Source: Paenibacillus sp. Marseille-Q4541
GTDB lineage: Bacteria; Bacillota; Bacilli; Paenibacillales; Paenibacillaceae
Direction of reading: 5' to 3'
NCBI RefSeq assembly: GCF_018310695.1
Contig: NZ_JAGXCY010000001.1
Location: forward strand, 186,001-250,000
DNA: 64,000 nucleotides
Below, piece after piece: positions 16,405 through 26,811 of this stretch (position 1 is its first letter; each line of letters opens with the position of its first letter). Under the pieces are notes generated by a model. The model saw only the letters and a program-made list of their open reading frames with translations. It searched no databases and was not told the DNA's origin. A program made the position numbers and the translations under genes.

Positions 16405-17988
16405 TTATTTATTAAAATAGGAGGTCAGAGCTTCCACCAATCCAAGTGGATTTTTAGTTAGATACTGACTGCTGAAAAAGATGGAACCTGTTATATCTTC
16501 ATATTGCTCGTTATACTTAAGCTGATTAATGATTTCCTCTGACGTTTGCCAACCTACCTCAGTCGTACCTAATTTGTAAGGAGAATGACCGATATATAGA
16601 TCGACATCCGTTCCCTTCACCTCGTTCGCCCACCAGTCAACCAGCACATCATACCTTGCTGCGGTGAACGACATACTCCAGTAAATCTGCGGAGCTACAT
16701 AATCAATCCACTCTTGTTTCACCCATGTTCTAACATCGGCATACATATCATCATAGGCAGTTACACCGGCTTTGGTATTAGAACCTGTAGAATCTTTAGC
16801 AATGTTTCTCCATACACCAAAAGGACTGATCCCGTATTCTACAGACGGTTTAGTCTGCTTAATACTTTGTCCTAGGTTTTGAACGAAATGATTAATATTA
16901 TCTCTTCGCCAATCCTCTTTATTCGTAAATTTGCCTGTATTAAATTGTTTATATGCTGCATCATCATTAAAAGTTGTGTTTGATGGATAGAAGTAATCAT
17001 CCAGATGAACACCATCGATGTCGTAATTGTTTACTACTTCCATAATGGCATCAATAATATGTTGTCTAGCCTCAGGAATACCTGGATTAATATACATTTG
17101 GTTTTTTGCAGTTACAATCCATTCCGGATGTTGCTTCACTACGTGATTCGCTGCAAGACCGCTTGTGTTCGTTGTTGTACTGGCACGAAATGGATTAAAC
17201 CAAGCATGAAATTCCATTCCCCGTTTATGTACTTCTTCAATCATGAAAGCAACCGGATCATATCCTGGGTTTAAGCCTTGTGTACCTGTAAGTACTTTAT
17301 TCCAAGGTACCAGTGTCGATGGATATATCGCATCCGAAGCTCCTCGTAATTGAACAAACACACTATTAATTCCCATAGATTGAAGAGCATCCAATTCCTT
17401 AATAAAATCTTGCTTTTGTTTGTCTATATTTTTAGTAGAGCCAGATTTGGGCCAGTCTCCATTGATTGTAGATATCCAAGCTCCTCTTATTTCCATACTT
17501 GGTTCTCCTGGTACACTTGGAATTTCAGGCTCTGATGGCCATAAATTCGTAGTTGTCAGTTTAATCGTTTTGGCTGATTGATTCCATGTCACTTGTAATC
17601 CCAAATGTTCGCTTACAAACCGGAGTGGAACCATGACCCGCCCTTTAATAATCTCGACTGAAGTTGTTAAATTTACGTTCTTTCCGTTTACAACACCGGT
17701 TGACTTCCCATTTGTTAATGAGATTGAAGTATACATCCCTTGGATGTTTACCGTTTTTGTCGCCTGATTCCATTTAGTAGAAGCTCCAATTCCTTCACTG
17801 ATCACTCGAAGGGGAACCATCGTTACATTATCTTTAGGCTTCAAATAAGGGGCAACATCGGTCTTAAGCTGATTTCCATCCAAATAAATTGTGATTTCTC
17901 CGGCACTAGCTGCTGAAACAACTGGAGCACCTTGCATTACTAATAATATAACTAGTAACATAGCAAGGCATTGCTTGACTTTCCTCAT
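16405..17988 (-). CDS. Secreted GHL10-type glycosidase with stalk domains
   Basis: This is a 527-residue secreted protein. It has an N-terminal signal peptide (about 1-27, APVVSAASA at its end) and two copper-amine-oxidase-N-like stalk repeats (about 32-150, with MVPLRVISEGIGA and MVPLRFVSEHLGL). A glycosyl-hydrolase-like barrel of the GHL10/YngK type follows (about 165-525), with EIRGAWISTINGDWP, GMEFHAWFNPFRAS and DIDGVHLDDYFYP. The family is predicted to act on cell-wall or other glycans outside the cell; the substrate is unknown. It has its own 130-base upstream gap. The stalk domain is shared with the large protein at 26812-28926. Confidence 0.85.
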   Translation of the reverse strand: MRKVKQCLAMLLVILLVMQGAPVVSAASAGEITIYLDGNQLKTDVAPYLKPKDNVTMVPLRVISEGIGASTKWNQATKTVNIQGMYTSISLTNGKSTGVVNGKNVNLTTSVEIIKGRVMVPLRFVSEHLGLQVTWNQSAKTIKLTTTNLWPSEPEIPSVPGEPSMEIRGAWISTINGDWPKSGSTKNIDKQKQDFIKELDALQSMGINSVFVQLRGASDAIYPSTLVPWNKVLTGTQGLNPGYDPVAFMIEEVHKRGMEFHAWFNPFRASTTTNTSGLAANHVVKQHPEWIVTAKNQMYINPGIPEARQHIIDAIMEVVNNYDIDGVHLDDYFYPSNTTFNDDAAYKQFNTGKFTNKEDWRRDNINHFVQNLGQSIKQTKPSVEYGISPFGVWRNIAKDSTGSNTKAGVTAYDDMYADVRTWVKQEWIDYVAPQIYWSMSFTAARYDVLVDWWANEVKGTDVDLYIGHSPYKLGTTEVGWQTSEEIINQLKYNEQYEDITGSIFFSSQYLTKNPLGLVEALTSYFNK

Positions 17989-18086
17989 AAAACGTTGTCC
18001 TCCATAGCATTAAAATTTAGTAAAATAAACCATTTGCTATAGTAATAGACGTCATTTCATACTGAAAGTTGCGACTTAGATAGAAA

Positions 18087-18121
18087 AAGACCATTCTATT
18101 TTCATAGAATGGTCTCTTTTT
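18087..18121 (-). terminator. Terminator of mntR
   Basis: GACCATTCTAT pairs with ATAGAATGGTC around a TTTC loop, with A- and T-runs on either side. It begins right at the mntR stop codon. Confidence 0.8.
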
Positions 18122-18545
18122 ATGATTCGTTTGTTAGTTCCTTATGGATGTTTTGTAAATCCTGCAGCCTTGCATCATCTCTGCGGAAATACTCTACGAG
18201 AGTCTCAATACAGGTAATGGAATCCCAACTGAGGTGATGTTCAATCCCTTCCACGTCTCTGTATATGTTTTCGTCCTGCACCCCAATGATGGTCAAAAAT
18301 TGTTCGAGCAGCTCATGGCGATCCATCAGCCTTTTCCCAATTTTTTTACCTTTTGGCGTGAGTATCAGGCCTCGATACTTCTCATAAATTAAATAATCGT
18401 CTTTATCCAGCTTCTGAATCATCTTCGTTACAGAGGATGGATGTACTTCGAGCCCTTCCGCAATATCAGATACACGCGCATACCCTTTTTCATCGATCAA
18501 CTTATAAATTCGCTCCAAATAGTCTTCCATACTGGGCGTTGGCAT
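18120..18545 (-). CDS. mntR: MntR, manganese-dependent repressor
   Basis: MntR is a DtxR-family sensor that represses manganese uptake genes. The 141 residues match B. subtilis MntR in length. All six metal ligands can be read: Asp8, Glu11, His77, Glu99, Glu102 and His103. Asp8 marks the Mn-selective form. The winged helix (about 20-65) includes [28 protein letters not shown] ribosome site precedes the ATG. It is a single gene divergent from splB; no manganese transporter is next to it, so its targets are elsewhere. Confidence 0.95.
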   Translation of the reverse strand: MPTPSMEDYLERIYKLIDEKGYARVSDIAEGLEVHPSSVTKMIQKLDKDDYLIYEKYRGLILTPKGKKIGKRLMDRHELLEQFLTIIGVQDENIYRDVEGIEHHLSWDSITCIETLVEYFRRDDARLQDLQNIHKELTNES

Positions 18546-18746
18546 GTGCCTAACCTCATTTCATTAATGAACTAGCGTCCTTGCGGCCGAGTAAGTTTGC
18601 TCTTGTAATGATACATGTTATCAGTTGTGATTGGCAAGTCCCGTGGGGCCTGGATTCCTTTTTCATACATAATGTTTCCACGTTTAAGAATAAGATCGGC
18701 TTGGCAAAATACTCAGTAAACTGACTAAGTCGAGAGGAGCTTTCCC

Positions 18747-19817
18747 ATGCCGACTCAATTGTTAGAAAGACCCGAACGCAAAGTTAAACCCACGAAACCC
18801 TTTGTACCTGACCTAGTCTATTTTGAACCAAGTGCTCTGGATTATCCAAAGGGTCAACGTATTTTAGAGTGGGTTAAAGAAAAGAACATAGAATATCATA
18901 TGACATCTTCACACAATCGGATTATGAATTTGCCCGGTGAAACGGATCAAGAGAAATATCGTATTGCGAAACGAACTTTAGTTGTCGGAATCCGCAGAAC
19001 ACTCAAATTTGATCAATCAAAACCATCTGCAGAATATGCGATCCCGATCTCCACAGGCTGCATGGGCCACTGTCATTATTGTTACTTACAGACCACCCTT
19101 GGAGCCAAACCCTATGTTCGGGTCTATGTAAATACGGATGACATTCTACACGCAGCAAAAGACTACATTGAGGAGCGCAAACCGGAAATCACCCGTTTTG
19201 AAGCAGCTTGTACATCGGATCCTGTAGGTCTCGAGCATATTACAGGCAACCTTGCAGATTTGATTACATTTATGGCGGATGAGGAATTTGGCAGATTACG
19301 ATTTGTAACGAAATATCATCATGTTGAGCCACTTCTTCACTTAAACCACAAAGGTAACACCCGTATCAGGTTTAGTGTTAACTCTGATTATGTAATTAAA
19401 AATTTCGAACCTGCTACCTCTCGTTTTGAAGAGCGAATTGAAGCAGCCGGTAAAATTGCACATGCTGGTTATCCTCTAGGCTTTATTATTGCACCTATTA
19501 TATGGCATGAAGGCTGGGAAGAAGGATACGGTGATCTACTGAAACGTCTCGCTGACACCCTTCCTAAAGATGCTACAAAAGATTTGACCTTTGAGATGAT
19601 TCAACATCGTTTCACAAAAACAGCCAAAAATTTAATTGAAAAACGTTATCCTAAATCCAAACTGGAGATGGATATCGCTAAACGGGAAACCAAGTGGGGT
19701 AAATATGGTCAATATAAATATGTGTACCCCAAAGATCAGCAAGAAGCATTGCGCGAATTTATAACAGAACGGATCTTCGAATTTTTCCCGGAAGCAAAAA
19801 TAGAGTATTTTACCTAA
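18747..19817 (+). CDS. splB: Spore photoproduct lyase
   Basis: SplB is a radical SAM enzyme that repairs the thymine dimer (spore photoproduct) when spores germinate. The 356 residues include the Cys105/Cys109/Cys112 iron-sulfur triad (STGCMGHCHYCYLQ) and Cys155 (EAACTSD), the hydrogen donor corresponding to Cys141 of B. subtilis. GAGGAG lies 7 bases before the ATG. B. subtilis splB is under sigma-G; a CATACATAA element near 18673 could be part of such a promoter, but the -35 match is poor. No splA (TRAP-like) gene is upstream, unlike B. subtilis. Confidence 0.96.
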   Translation: MPTQLLERPERKVKPTKPFVPDLVYFEPSALDYPKGQRILEWVKEKNIEYHMTSSHNRIMNLPGETDQEKYRIAKRTLVVGIRRTLKFDQSKPSAEYAIPISTGCMGHCHYCYLQTTLGAKPYVRVYVNTDDILHAAKDYIEERKPEITRFEAACTSDPVGLEHITGNLADLITFMADEEFGRLRFVTKYHHVEPLLHLNHKGNTRIRFSVNSDYVIKNFEPATSRFEERIEAAGKIAHAGYPLGFIIAPIIWHEGWEEGYGDLLKRLADTLPKDATKDLTFEMIQHRFTKTAKNLIEKRYPKSKLEMDIAKRETKWGKYGQYKYVYPKDQQEALREFITERIFEFFPEAKIEYFT

Positions 19818-19847
19818 GATAACCTGACAGATTTATTTTATTCTAAA

Positions 19848-19906
19848 AAAGAGATGCGATCCTGAACTCCATCAAAAATGATGACGTTGCAGGAACCATC
19901 TCTTTT
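19848..19906. terminator. Bidirectional terminator between splB and ccdA
   Basis: GAGATG/CATCTC and TCCTG/CAGGA form two stacked stem parts with A-run and T-run flanks. It serves both converging genes. Confidence 0.75.
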
Positions 19907-19913
19907 ATCTAAG

Positions 19914-20627
19914 TTAAATAATCATCCAATCGGGCGTAATTCGCTGCAGCCAAATGGTAATCTGGGTCATTCTATCAGTAAAGAGCAAAATCCCCATCAA
20001 AATCATGATACTGCCTCCGACTTTCATTAATATACCAGAATACTTCGTAATCCACCGGGTCGTACCGACAAAGAAGGCAAGTATAAAAAATGGAATAGCA
20101 AATCCGATCGTATATCCGGTAATGAGTCCAATCCAAGCGCCTGGCTCGGTTGCAGCAAGGGCAATGATTGCAGTAAGAATAGGGCCGATACAAGGAGACC
20201 ATCCAGCTGAAAAACCGATACCGAAAATAAATGATCCCAAGTATCCTGCCGGCTTCCATTTCATATCCATCTTACGTTCTCTCATTAGGAACTGAGGCTG
20301 GAATAATCCAATCAGCATAAGTCCCATCACGATGATTAGTACCGCAGATAACATTCGAATCAAATCTTTATACTCATGAAAAAACTCACCAAACACGCCT
20401 GCCCCAAATCCTAGCGTATAGAACACCACAGAGAATCCAAGGATAAAGGCAAGCGTATGACTTAGGGTCCGCAAACGTATTTCTCGCTTATTTTGCTCAT
20501 TCTTTAGCTGCTGTACTGACAAACCGGTTATGTATGACAAATACGAAGGATAAAGCGGCAAACTGCACGGTGACAAAAAAGAAGCAATACCTGCTCCGAA
20601 AGCAAGCCACACGTTGACATCAGGCAT
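19914..20627 (-). CDS. ccdA: CcdA, cytochrome c biogenesis thiol-electron carrier
   Basis: CcdA moves reducing power across the membrane for apocytochrome c maturation and, in Bacillus, for spore coat or cortex thiol exchange. The 237 residues form six membrane segments. The two conserved Cys positions are in SFLSPCSLPLYPSYL and GWSPCIGPILTAI. GAGGAGG lies 11 bases before the ATG. It stands alone between splB and the zinc transporter; no resA/resB/resC genes are adjacent. Length agrees with Bacillus CcdA (about 235). Confidence 0.93.
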   Translation of the reverse strand: MPDVNVWLAFGAGIASFLSPCSLPLYPSYLSYITGLSVQQLKNEQNKREIRLRTLSHTLAFILGFSVVFYTLGFGAGVFGEFFHEYKDLIRMLSAVLIIVMGLMLIGLFQPQFLMRERKMDMKWKPAGYLGSFIFGIGFSAGWSPCIGPILTAIIALAATEPGAWIGLITGYTIGFAIPFFILAFFVGTTRWITKYSGILMKVGGSIMILMGILLFTDRMTQITIWLQRITPDWMII

Positions 20628-20673
20628 TAAGGGAACGCCTCCTCATGAGTTAGGGATTCGAGCAGACAAAAGT

Positions 20674-21477
20674 CTACGTTCGGACCCCTTTTTTCCCAAG
20701 CATAATTACAATAAGCAATCCAATCAGCAATAGAACAATGGTTGCACCAGGTGCCAAGTTCCATATCCCTGCAATAACAAGACCTGCAATGACGGCGATC
20801 TCCGAAATAATGACAGATAAAATAATGGAGGTTCGGAAGCTCTTTGCAATCAACAAGCTGATGGCTACCGGAATCGTTAATAACGCAGAAACAAGCAGTG
20901 CTCCGACGATTTTAATAGCCGTACTGATGACAAGAGCTGTCATGATCGTAAGCAGCATATTTAAAATTTTGACAGGTAGACCGGTTACGGCTGCTGCATC
21001 TTCTTCAAAACTAAGTAGAAAAAACTCTTTATGGAAAAGTGCCACAACGACAATGACGATCACGGTTACAATACCTACAACCATCAGATCGAGACTGTCC
21101 AGTGTGTAAATACTACCGAATAAATAACTCATCACATCAGCATTATAACCCTTGCCCAGCGTGAAAAATAATGAAGCCAGCGCGACTCCACCTGACATGA
21201 TGATGGCAATGGATAACTCCGCATAACTTTTATAGGCTTTGCGTAGTTTCTCAATACCGAACGATGCAATGACCGCAAACACAAGCCCAGCAGCAATCGG
21301 ATAGACCCCGATTAGAAAACCAAATGCCACACCTGCGATGGTAACGTGAGACAGCGTGTCTCCAATCATAGAAAGTCTCCGCAATACTAAAAACAACCCA
21401 ATCAGCGGGGCTGTGACACCGATGAGAATACCACCGACTAGTGCCCGCTGAAAAAAATCACTCGTTAAAATTTCCAA
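20674..21477 (-). CDS. znuB: Zinc ABC transporter permease
   Basis: This 267-residue ABC-3 family permease has eight or more membrane segments. Conserved IGDTLSHVTIAGVAFGFL lies near residue 40, and GLPVKILNMLLTIMTALVI follows later. It makes the membrane channel for zinc with ZnuC and ZnuA. The start is TTG at 21477, with AAGGAG 10 bases upstream. It is the last of znuA-znuC-znuB, 21 bases after znuC. The ABC-3 family also includes manganese transporters; zinc is inferred from the His-rich binding protein and the Zur box. Confidence 0.92.
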   Translation of the reverse strand: MEILTSDFFQRALVGGILIGVTAPLIGLFLVLRRLSMIGDTLSHVTIAGVAFGFLIGVYPIAAGLVFAVIASFGIEKLRKAYKSYAELSIAIIMSGGVALASLFFTLGKGYNADVMSYLFGSIYTLDSLDLMVVGIVTVIVIVVVALFHKEFFLLSFEEDAAAVTGLPVKILNMLLTIMTALVISTAIKIVGALLVSALLTIPVAISLLIAKSFRTSIILSVIISEIAVIAGLVIAGIWNLAPGATIVLLLIGLLIVIMLGKKGVRT

Positions 21478-21498
21478 TCTTCACGACTCCTTCAACCC

Positions 21499-22248
21499 TT
21501 ATAACACAGAATGTTGCAAATCTGTCTGAACACAGTTCTCCAGATCATGAGAATGACGAACATAAAATTTTATTTTACCATTTTCCTGCTGTGGTTCCCT
21601 GCCTAGATATCCTTCTATCATATCAATATCATGAGATACCATCAGGAATGTCATATGGTGGTGCTTATGCATGTGAGTAATGAGCTCAAAGAAACTAGCT
21701 TGTGTCTCGGCATCAATGCCCACAGTAGGTTCATCTAGAATAAGCAGGTCAGGATGATTAATGAGCGCCCGGGCCAAAAATGCACGCTGTTGTTGACCTC
21801 CGGACAACTGACCTATTCTTTTATCCGCCAAATCTTCAATCCGCATCACTTCAAGAGCATCATCACATTGCTGTTTATGCTTCTTGGTCATTCTGCGGAA
21901 GATATGCTTGTTATTGTATAATCCGGAAAGAACAACTTCTCGAACGGTTGCTGGAAATAGCGGATTAAAAGCATTCTTCTGAGGTACGTATCCAATACGT
22001 TCCCAGTCTTTAAATTTGCCGATGGATTGTCCGAACAATCGGATATCTCCGTCGCCTGGAGGTAACAGTCCGACCAACATGCGCATGAGCGTCGTTTTGC
22101 CCGCTCCATTAGATCCAATGACGCCAACAAAGTCTCTTTCCTTTACAGTAAGGTTCAGGTCCTTAATTACTTGCTGCTCACCGTAAGAAAAACAGAGATT
22201 CTCAATCTCCAACACCGGATCATGACATAAAATATTGTCTTTTAGCAT
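21499..22248 (-). CDS. znuC: Zinc ABC transporter ATP-binding protein
   Basis: This 249-residue ATPase has Walker A GSNGAGKTTLMRML, signature LSGGQQQRAFLARAL, Walker B LLILDEPTVGID and the switch His in MVSHD. The C-terminal tail (about 220-249) is somewhat His-rich (RHSHDLENC). It powers zinc import with ZnuB and ZnuA. A GGAAGGAAG ribosome site precedes the ATG. It is 57 bases after znuA. Confidence 0.93.
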   Translation of the reverse strand: MLKDNILCHDPVLEIENLCFSYGEQQVIKDLNLTVKERDFVGVIGSNGAGKTTLMRMLVGLLPPGDGDIRLFGQSIGKFKDWERIGYVPQKNAFNPLFPATVREVVLSGLYNNKHIFRRMTKKHKQQCDDALEVMRIEDLADKRIGQLSGGQQQRAFLARALINHPDLLILDEPTVGIDAETQASFFELITHMHKHHHMTFLMVSHDIDMIEGYLGREPQQENGKIKFYVRHSHDLENCVQTDLQHSVL

Positions 22249-22305
22249 GGTCTTCCTTCCTTCTTCCTAAGCTATGCTCTATAAAACATCAAGTATGATC
22301 ACATT

Positions 22306-23304
22306 CTATTGTAAAGCTGTTACGAGATTTTGCAAATTTTTCTCCATGAGAGTAAAATAGTTTTCTCCATTTTGAAGTTGTTCCTCCGTGAGGCCTTCCA
22401 CAGGGTTTAGAACCATAGTTTCAACGCCTGCTTCAGAAGCAAGGGTTTTGGCTAGTTTATCTGATACCAACTCTTCAAAGAAAATGTAACGAATCCCTTC
22501 TTCTTTTACCAGATTCGCAAGTTTTACAATATCTTGCCCTCTAGGCTCTGCATCGGGTGACAACCCCATAATGGAATGCTGTGTTAGTCCGTAATCTCTT
22601 GTTAAATATCCAAATGCCTGATGGGAAACAACAATTTCATTTTTAGATACACTAGACAGTTGTTCTGTAAATTTGGCATCCAGCTCATCAAGCTGTTGTT
22701 TCAAACCATTATAACGTTCTTCATAACCTGCTTTATGTTCTGGATCAGCTTCGACAAGGCTATTCTTAATGTTCTCAGCCATTACAAGTGCTGATTTCGG
22801 ACTTACCCAAGTATGAGGGTCAACAGAACCATGATTATGTCCGTCATCTGCGTGGTCCTCACCTTCATGCGCATGATCTTCTGATTCACCATCAGAATCA
22901 ATAAGGTTGATACCATGACTTACTTCTACTGCCTTCACATTTGAATCTTTGTTAAGACCTTTCAAAAAATTAGGAACCCATGCTTCAAGGCCCGCTCCAT
23001 TATACAGAAATAATCCTGCTTTTGAAGTATTCACAATATCTTGACTTCGTGGTGTCCAGTCATGTGGTTCAACCCCTGTTGGCAGCAAATTAATTACATT
23101 CACATCATCTCCGCCAATCGTCTTCGTAAACTCGTAGATCGGATAAAAACTCGTCACTACATTAAATTTATCCTCTGAAATTTGCCCTTGTGAGGAATTT
23201 GTATTATTGCCGCAGGCAGACACTATCATCATCACTACAGTTACAATTGCAATTGTCAACAATGTACGAGTTCTTTTAGCAGAACCTATAAAGCCAGTTG
23301 TCAT
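22306..23304 (-). CDS. znuA: Zinc-binding lipoprotein of the zinc transporter
   Basis: This is a cluster A-I metal-binding protein of about 332 residues. It has a lipoprotein signal with Cys31 (MMIVSAC) and a metal-site His in GVEPHDWTP. A loop of alternating His/Asp/Glu (EDHAHEGEDHADDGHNHG) at about 142-160 is the mark of zinc-specific ZnuA/AdcA, and HTWVSP and SHQAFGYL follow. The ATG at 23304 has GGAG 8 bases upstream; a GTG at 23313 is an alternative. Its promoter carries a Zur box, so it should be induced by zinc limitation, together with znuC and znuB. Confidence 0.94.
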   Translation of the reverse strand: MTTGFIGSAKRTRTLLTIAIVTVVMMIVSACGNNTNSSQGQISEDKFNVVTSFYPIYEFTKTIGGDDVNVINLLPTGVEPHDWTPRSQDIVNTSKAGLFLYNGAGLEAWVPNFLKGLNKDSNVKAVEVSHGINLIDSDGESEDHAHEGEDHADDGHNHGSVDPHTWVSPKSALVMAENIKNSLVEADPEHKAGYEERYNGLKQQLDELDAKFTEQLSSVSKNEIVVSHQAFGYLTRDYGLTQHSIMGLSPDAEPRGQDIVKLANLVKEEGIRYIFFEELVSDKLAKTLASEAGVETMVLNPVEGLTEEQLQNGENYFTLMEKNLQNLVTALQ

Positions 23305-23333
23305 TCGATTCACTCCGTATCCTTTTTAATCGT

Positions 23334-23352
23334 AATCGTAATGATTACTACT
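23334..23352 (-). promoter_or_regulatory. Zur box upstream of znuA
   Basis: The element TAATCGTAATGATTACTA has a GTAATNATTAC palindrome at 23338-23348 and is close to the Bacillus Zur box. It sits just downstream of the -10 hexamer, covering the predicted start point, where a repressor would block transcription. The zur gene itself is at 26199-26666. Confidence 0.85.
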
Positions 23353-23359
23353 AGGTAGT

Positions 23360-23388
23360 AGTATAGGTTGCCTATTACAGGTTGTCAA
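23360..23388 (-). promoter_or_regulatory. Sigma-A promoter of znuA
   Basis: On the minus strand TTGACA (23388-23383) is separated by 17 bases from TATACT (23365-23360). This is a near-consensus vegetative promoter directly in front of the Zur box. Confidence 0.85.
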
Positions 23389-23401
23389 TACTTTTTCAAA
23401 C

Positions 23402-23430
23402 AGAAAAGCGCCCCCTAAAGGACGCTTCTT
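23402..23430 (-). terminator. Terminator of metG
   Basis: AAGCG/CGCTT arms with a further GTCC-type pairing around a TAG-containing loop are followed by TTTTCTGTTT on the minus strand, about 90 bases after the metG stop. Confidence 0.65.
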
Positions 23431-23517
23431 GCCGCACACCGTATTCAGAAATGACGCAAGTCCTTCATCCTACGAGTATGCACTTTTTTATTCAATTATA
23501 AGCTCAAAGTGAATAAC

Positions 23518-25566
<2,049 letters not shown>

Positions 25567-25594
25567 TCAAAAAAGTTCAAAAGACAATACAAAA

Positions 25595-25870
25595 AGACCC
25601 TCATCCCGTATGGGACGAGAGTCTGTTATTCTCACGTGGTACCACCCAAATTCCCTGTATCCTTACGGATTGCAGGCTCAACCGGTCTTCTTCATATCTA
25701 ACCGGACCCATTAACGCTGGCACACGCCACTCCCTTACCTCTCTCCTTATATAAAGGAGCAGACGGCTCGAAAGCAGTTCCTCCAGGACCATTTTCCAGC
25801 GATCCCCAGACCGGTTTGCAGCTTCCCCGGCTCTCTGTACTGTGGATGTAAACTGTACTTATCCCTTCAT
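25595..25870 (-). promoter_or_regulatory. T-box leader of metG (methionine specific)
   Basis: Reading leftward from about 25870, the leader has a stem I with the GAGAGCC-type element and a long helix. An AUG specifier candidate lies at 25792-25790 (GGAAAAUGGUCC), and the T-box is GGGTGGTACCACG at about 25647-25633. The competing terminator is the stem at 25624-25595 (AGACTCTCGTCCC with GGGATGAGGGTCT, then TTTTTG). The bulge UGGU pairs with the ACCA-type end expected for tRNA-Met with discriminator A. Uncharged tRNA-Met should stabilise the antiterminator and let RNA polymerase reach metG. Confidence 0.9.
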
Positions 25871-25944
25871 AAGAAACATATGAATTTATCAAAATGATAC
25901 TAAACCTATGCAATCCATGTCAAGGTGATCGTGCACCAATAAAC

Positions 25945-26196
25945 CTAGGATAAGGGTGGATTTTCGCTTCCTTTTTTCGGAGGAACCAAATCCACGCCTC
26001 CTGGATGAAATGGATGACATTTCATGATCCGTTTGGCAGAGAGCAGCGAACCTTTTACTGCACCATGAACTTCAATTGCTTCCAGTGCATAAGCCGAACA
26101 AGTTGGATAAAATCGACAACTAGGTGGTTTGAGTGGTGATACAAATTTACGATAAAATTTCACCGGTGCTTTTGCTACAGTTCGAGTAAGCTTCAT
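25945..26196 (-). CDS. yidD: YidD, membrane protein insertion efficiency factor
   Basis: This 83-residue protein has an amphipathic N-terminal helix and the Cys-containing motif [33 protein letters not shown] follows, the signature of the YidD/DUF37 family that assists membrane protein insertion with YidC. It begins two bases after the zur stop, so the two are probably co-transcribed. The family's normal length is 70-90 residues. The C-terminal tail after KKGSE is short and polar. Confidence 0.93.
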   Translation of the reverse strand: MKLTRTVAKAPVKFYRKFVSPLKPPSCRFYPTCSAYALEAIEVHGAVKGSLLSAKRIMKCHPFHPGGVDLVPPKKGSENPPLS

Positions 26197-26198
26197 TA

Positions 26199-26666
26199 TT
26201 ACTGACCCTTTGGAGAAACTTGATTCTGTCCTAGCTCAGATGACACTTTACCGGCTACTTGACATTCTTTACAATAACCAAAGATCTCAAACTTATGCTC
26301 TACCACTTGAAATTGATCTGGAGTATCCGTAAGTTGCATAGGACAAAACTCGATCGGAAGTGTCTTTTGACACTGTAAACATATCAAATGGTGATGGTGA
26401 TGTCCCGAACTACAAGAAGCTTTGAACTTAACTCCGTCCTCAAAGATCACCTGTTCAAGCACGCCAAGTTCCTGCATGACTCTAAGGTTTCGATAAACCG
26501 TATCAAAACTGAGCCCACTGTATGTCCGGCCCATATATTCGTATACATCCTTCGGTGACAAATAACCTTCTGATTCAGCAAAAAGCCTAGCGAGTGTTTT
26601 ACGTTGATCCGTAATACGAAGTCCTTGGCTGGACATCGTTTCAATAATCTGATTCGTTGACAGCAT
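26199..26666 (-). CDS. zur: Zur, zinc uptake repressor (Fur family)
   Basis: This 155-residue Fur-family regulator resembles B. subtilis Zur (YqfV) in sequence: [20 protein letters not shown] in the DNA-binding domain, then the [14 protein letters not shown] metal region. Structural zinc sites are the Cys pairs CLQC and CKEC, and the HKFEIFGYC segment is shared with Zur rather than PerR or Fur. When loaded with zinc it would bind boxes such as that before znuA at 23334-23352. GGAGGG lies 8 bases upstream. The C-terminal tail after the second Cys pair is longer than in B. subtilis. Confidence 0.93.
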   Translation of the reverse strand: MLSTNQIIETMSSQGLRITDQRKTLARLFAESEGYLSPKDVYEYMGRTYSGLSFDTVYRNLRVMQELGVLEQVIFEDGVKFKASCSSGHHHHHLICLQCQKTLPIEFCPMQLTDTPDQFQVVEHKFEIFGYCKECQVAGKVSSELGQNQVSPKGQ

Positions 26667-26768
26667 GACTTTTACCCTCCCGTCATACCAAATCTGTCTA
26701 TAACTCTATAATGCCCGAAATGACTGATCACGTCAACGAACATAACGGCTACTTTCATCTATATAGAA

Positions 26769-26793
26769 AAGGGCTCTTTACACAAGAGCCCTC
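26769..26793 (-). terminator. Terminator of the PKD protein gene
   Basis: AGGGCTCTT pairs with AAGAGCCCT around TACAC, with TTTTCTATAT following on the minus strand. It lies about 20 bases after the stop codon. Confidence 0.75.
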
Positions 26794-26811
26794 ATCTATC
26801 ATGTTCTACTG

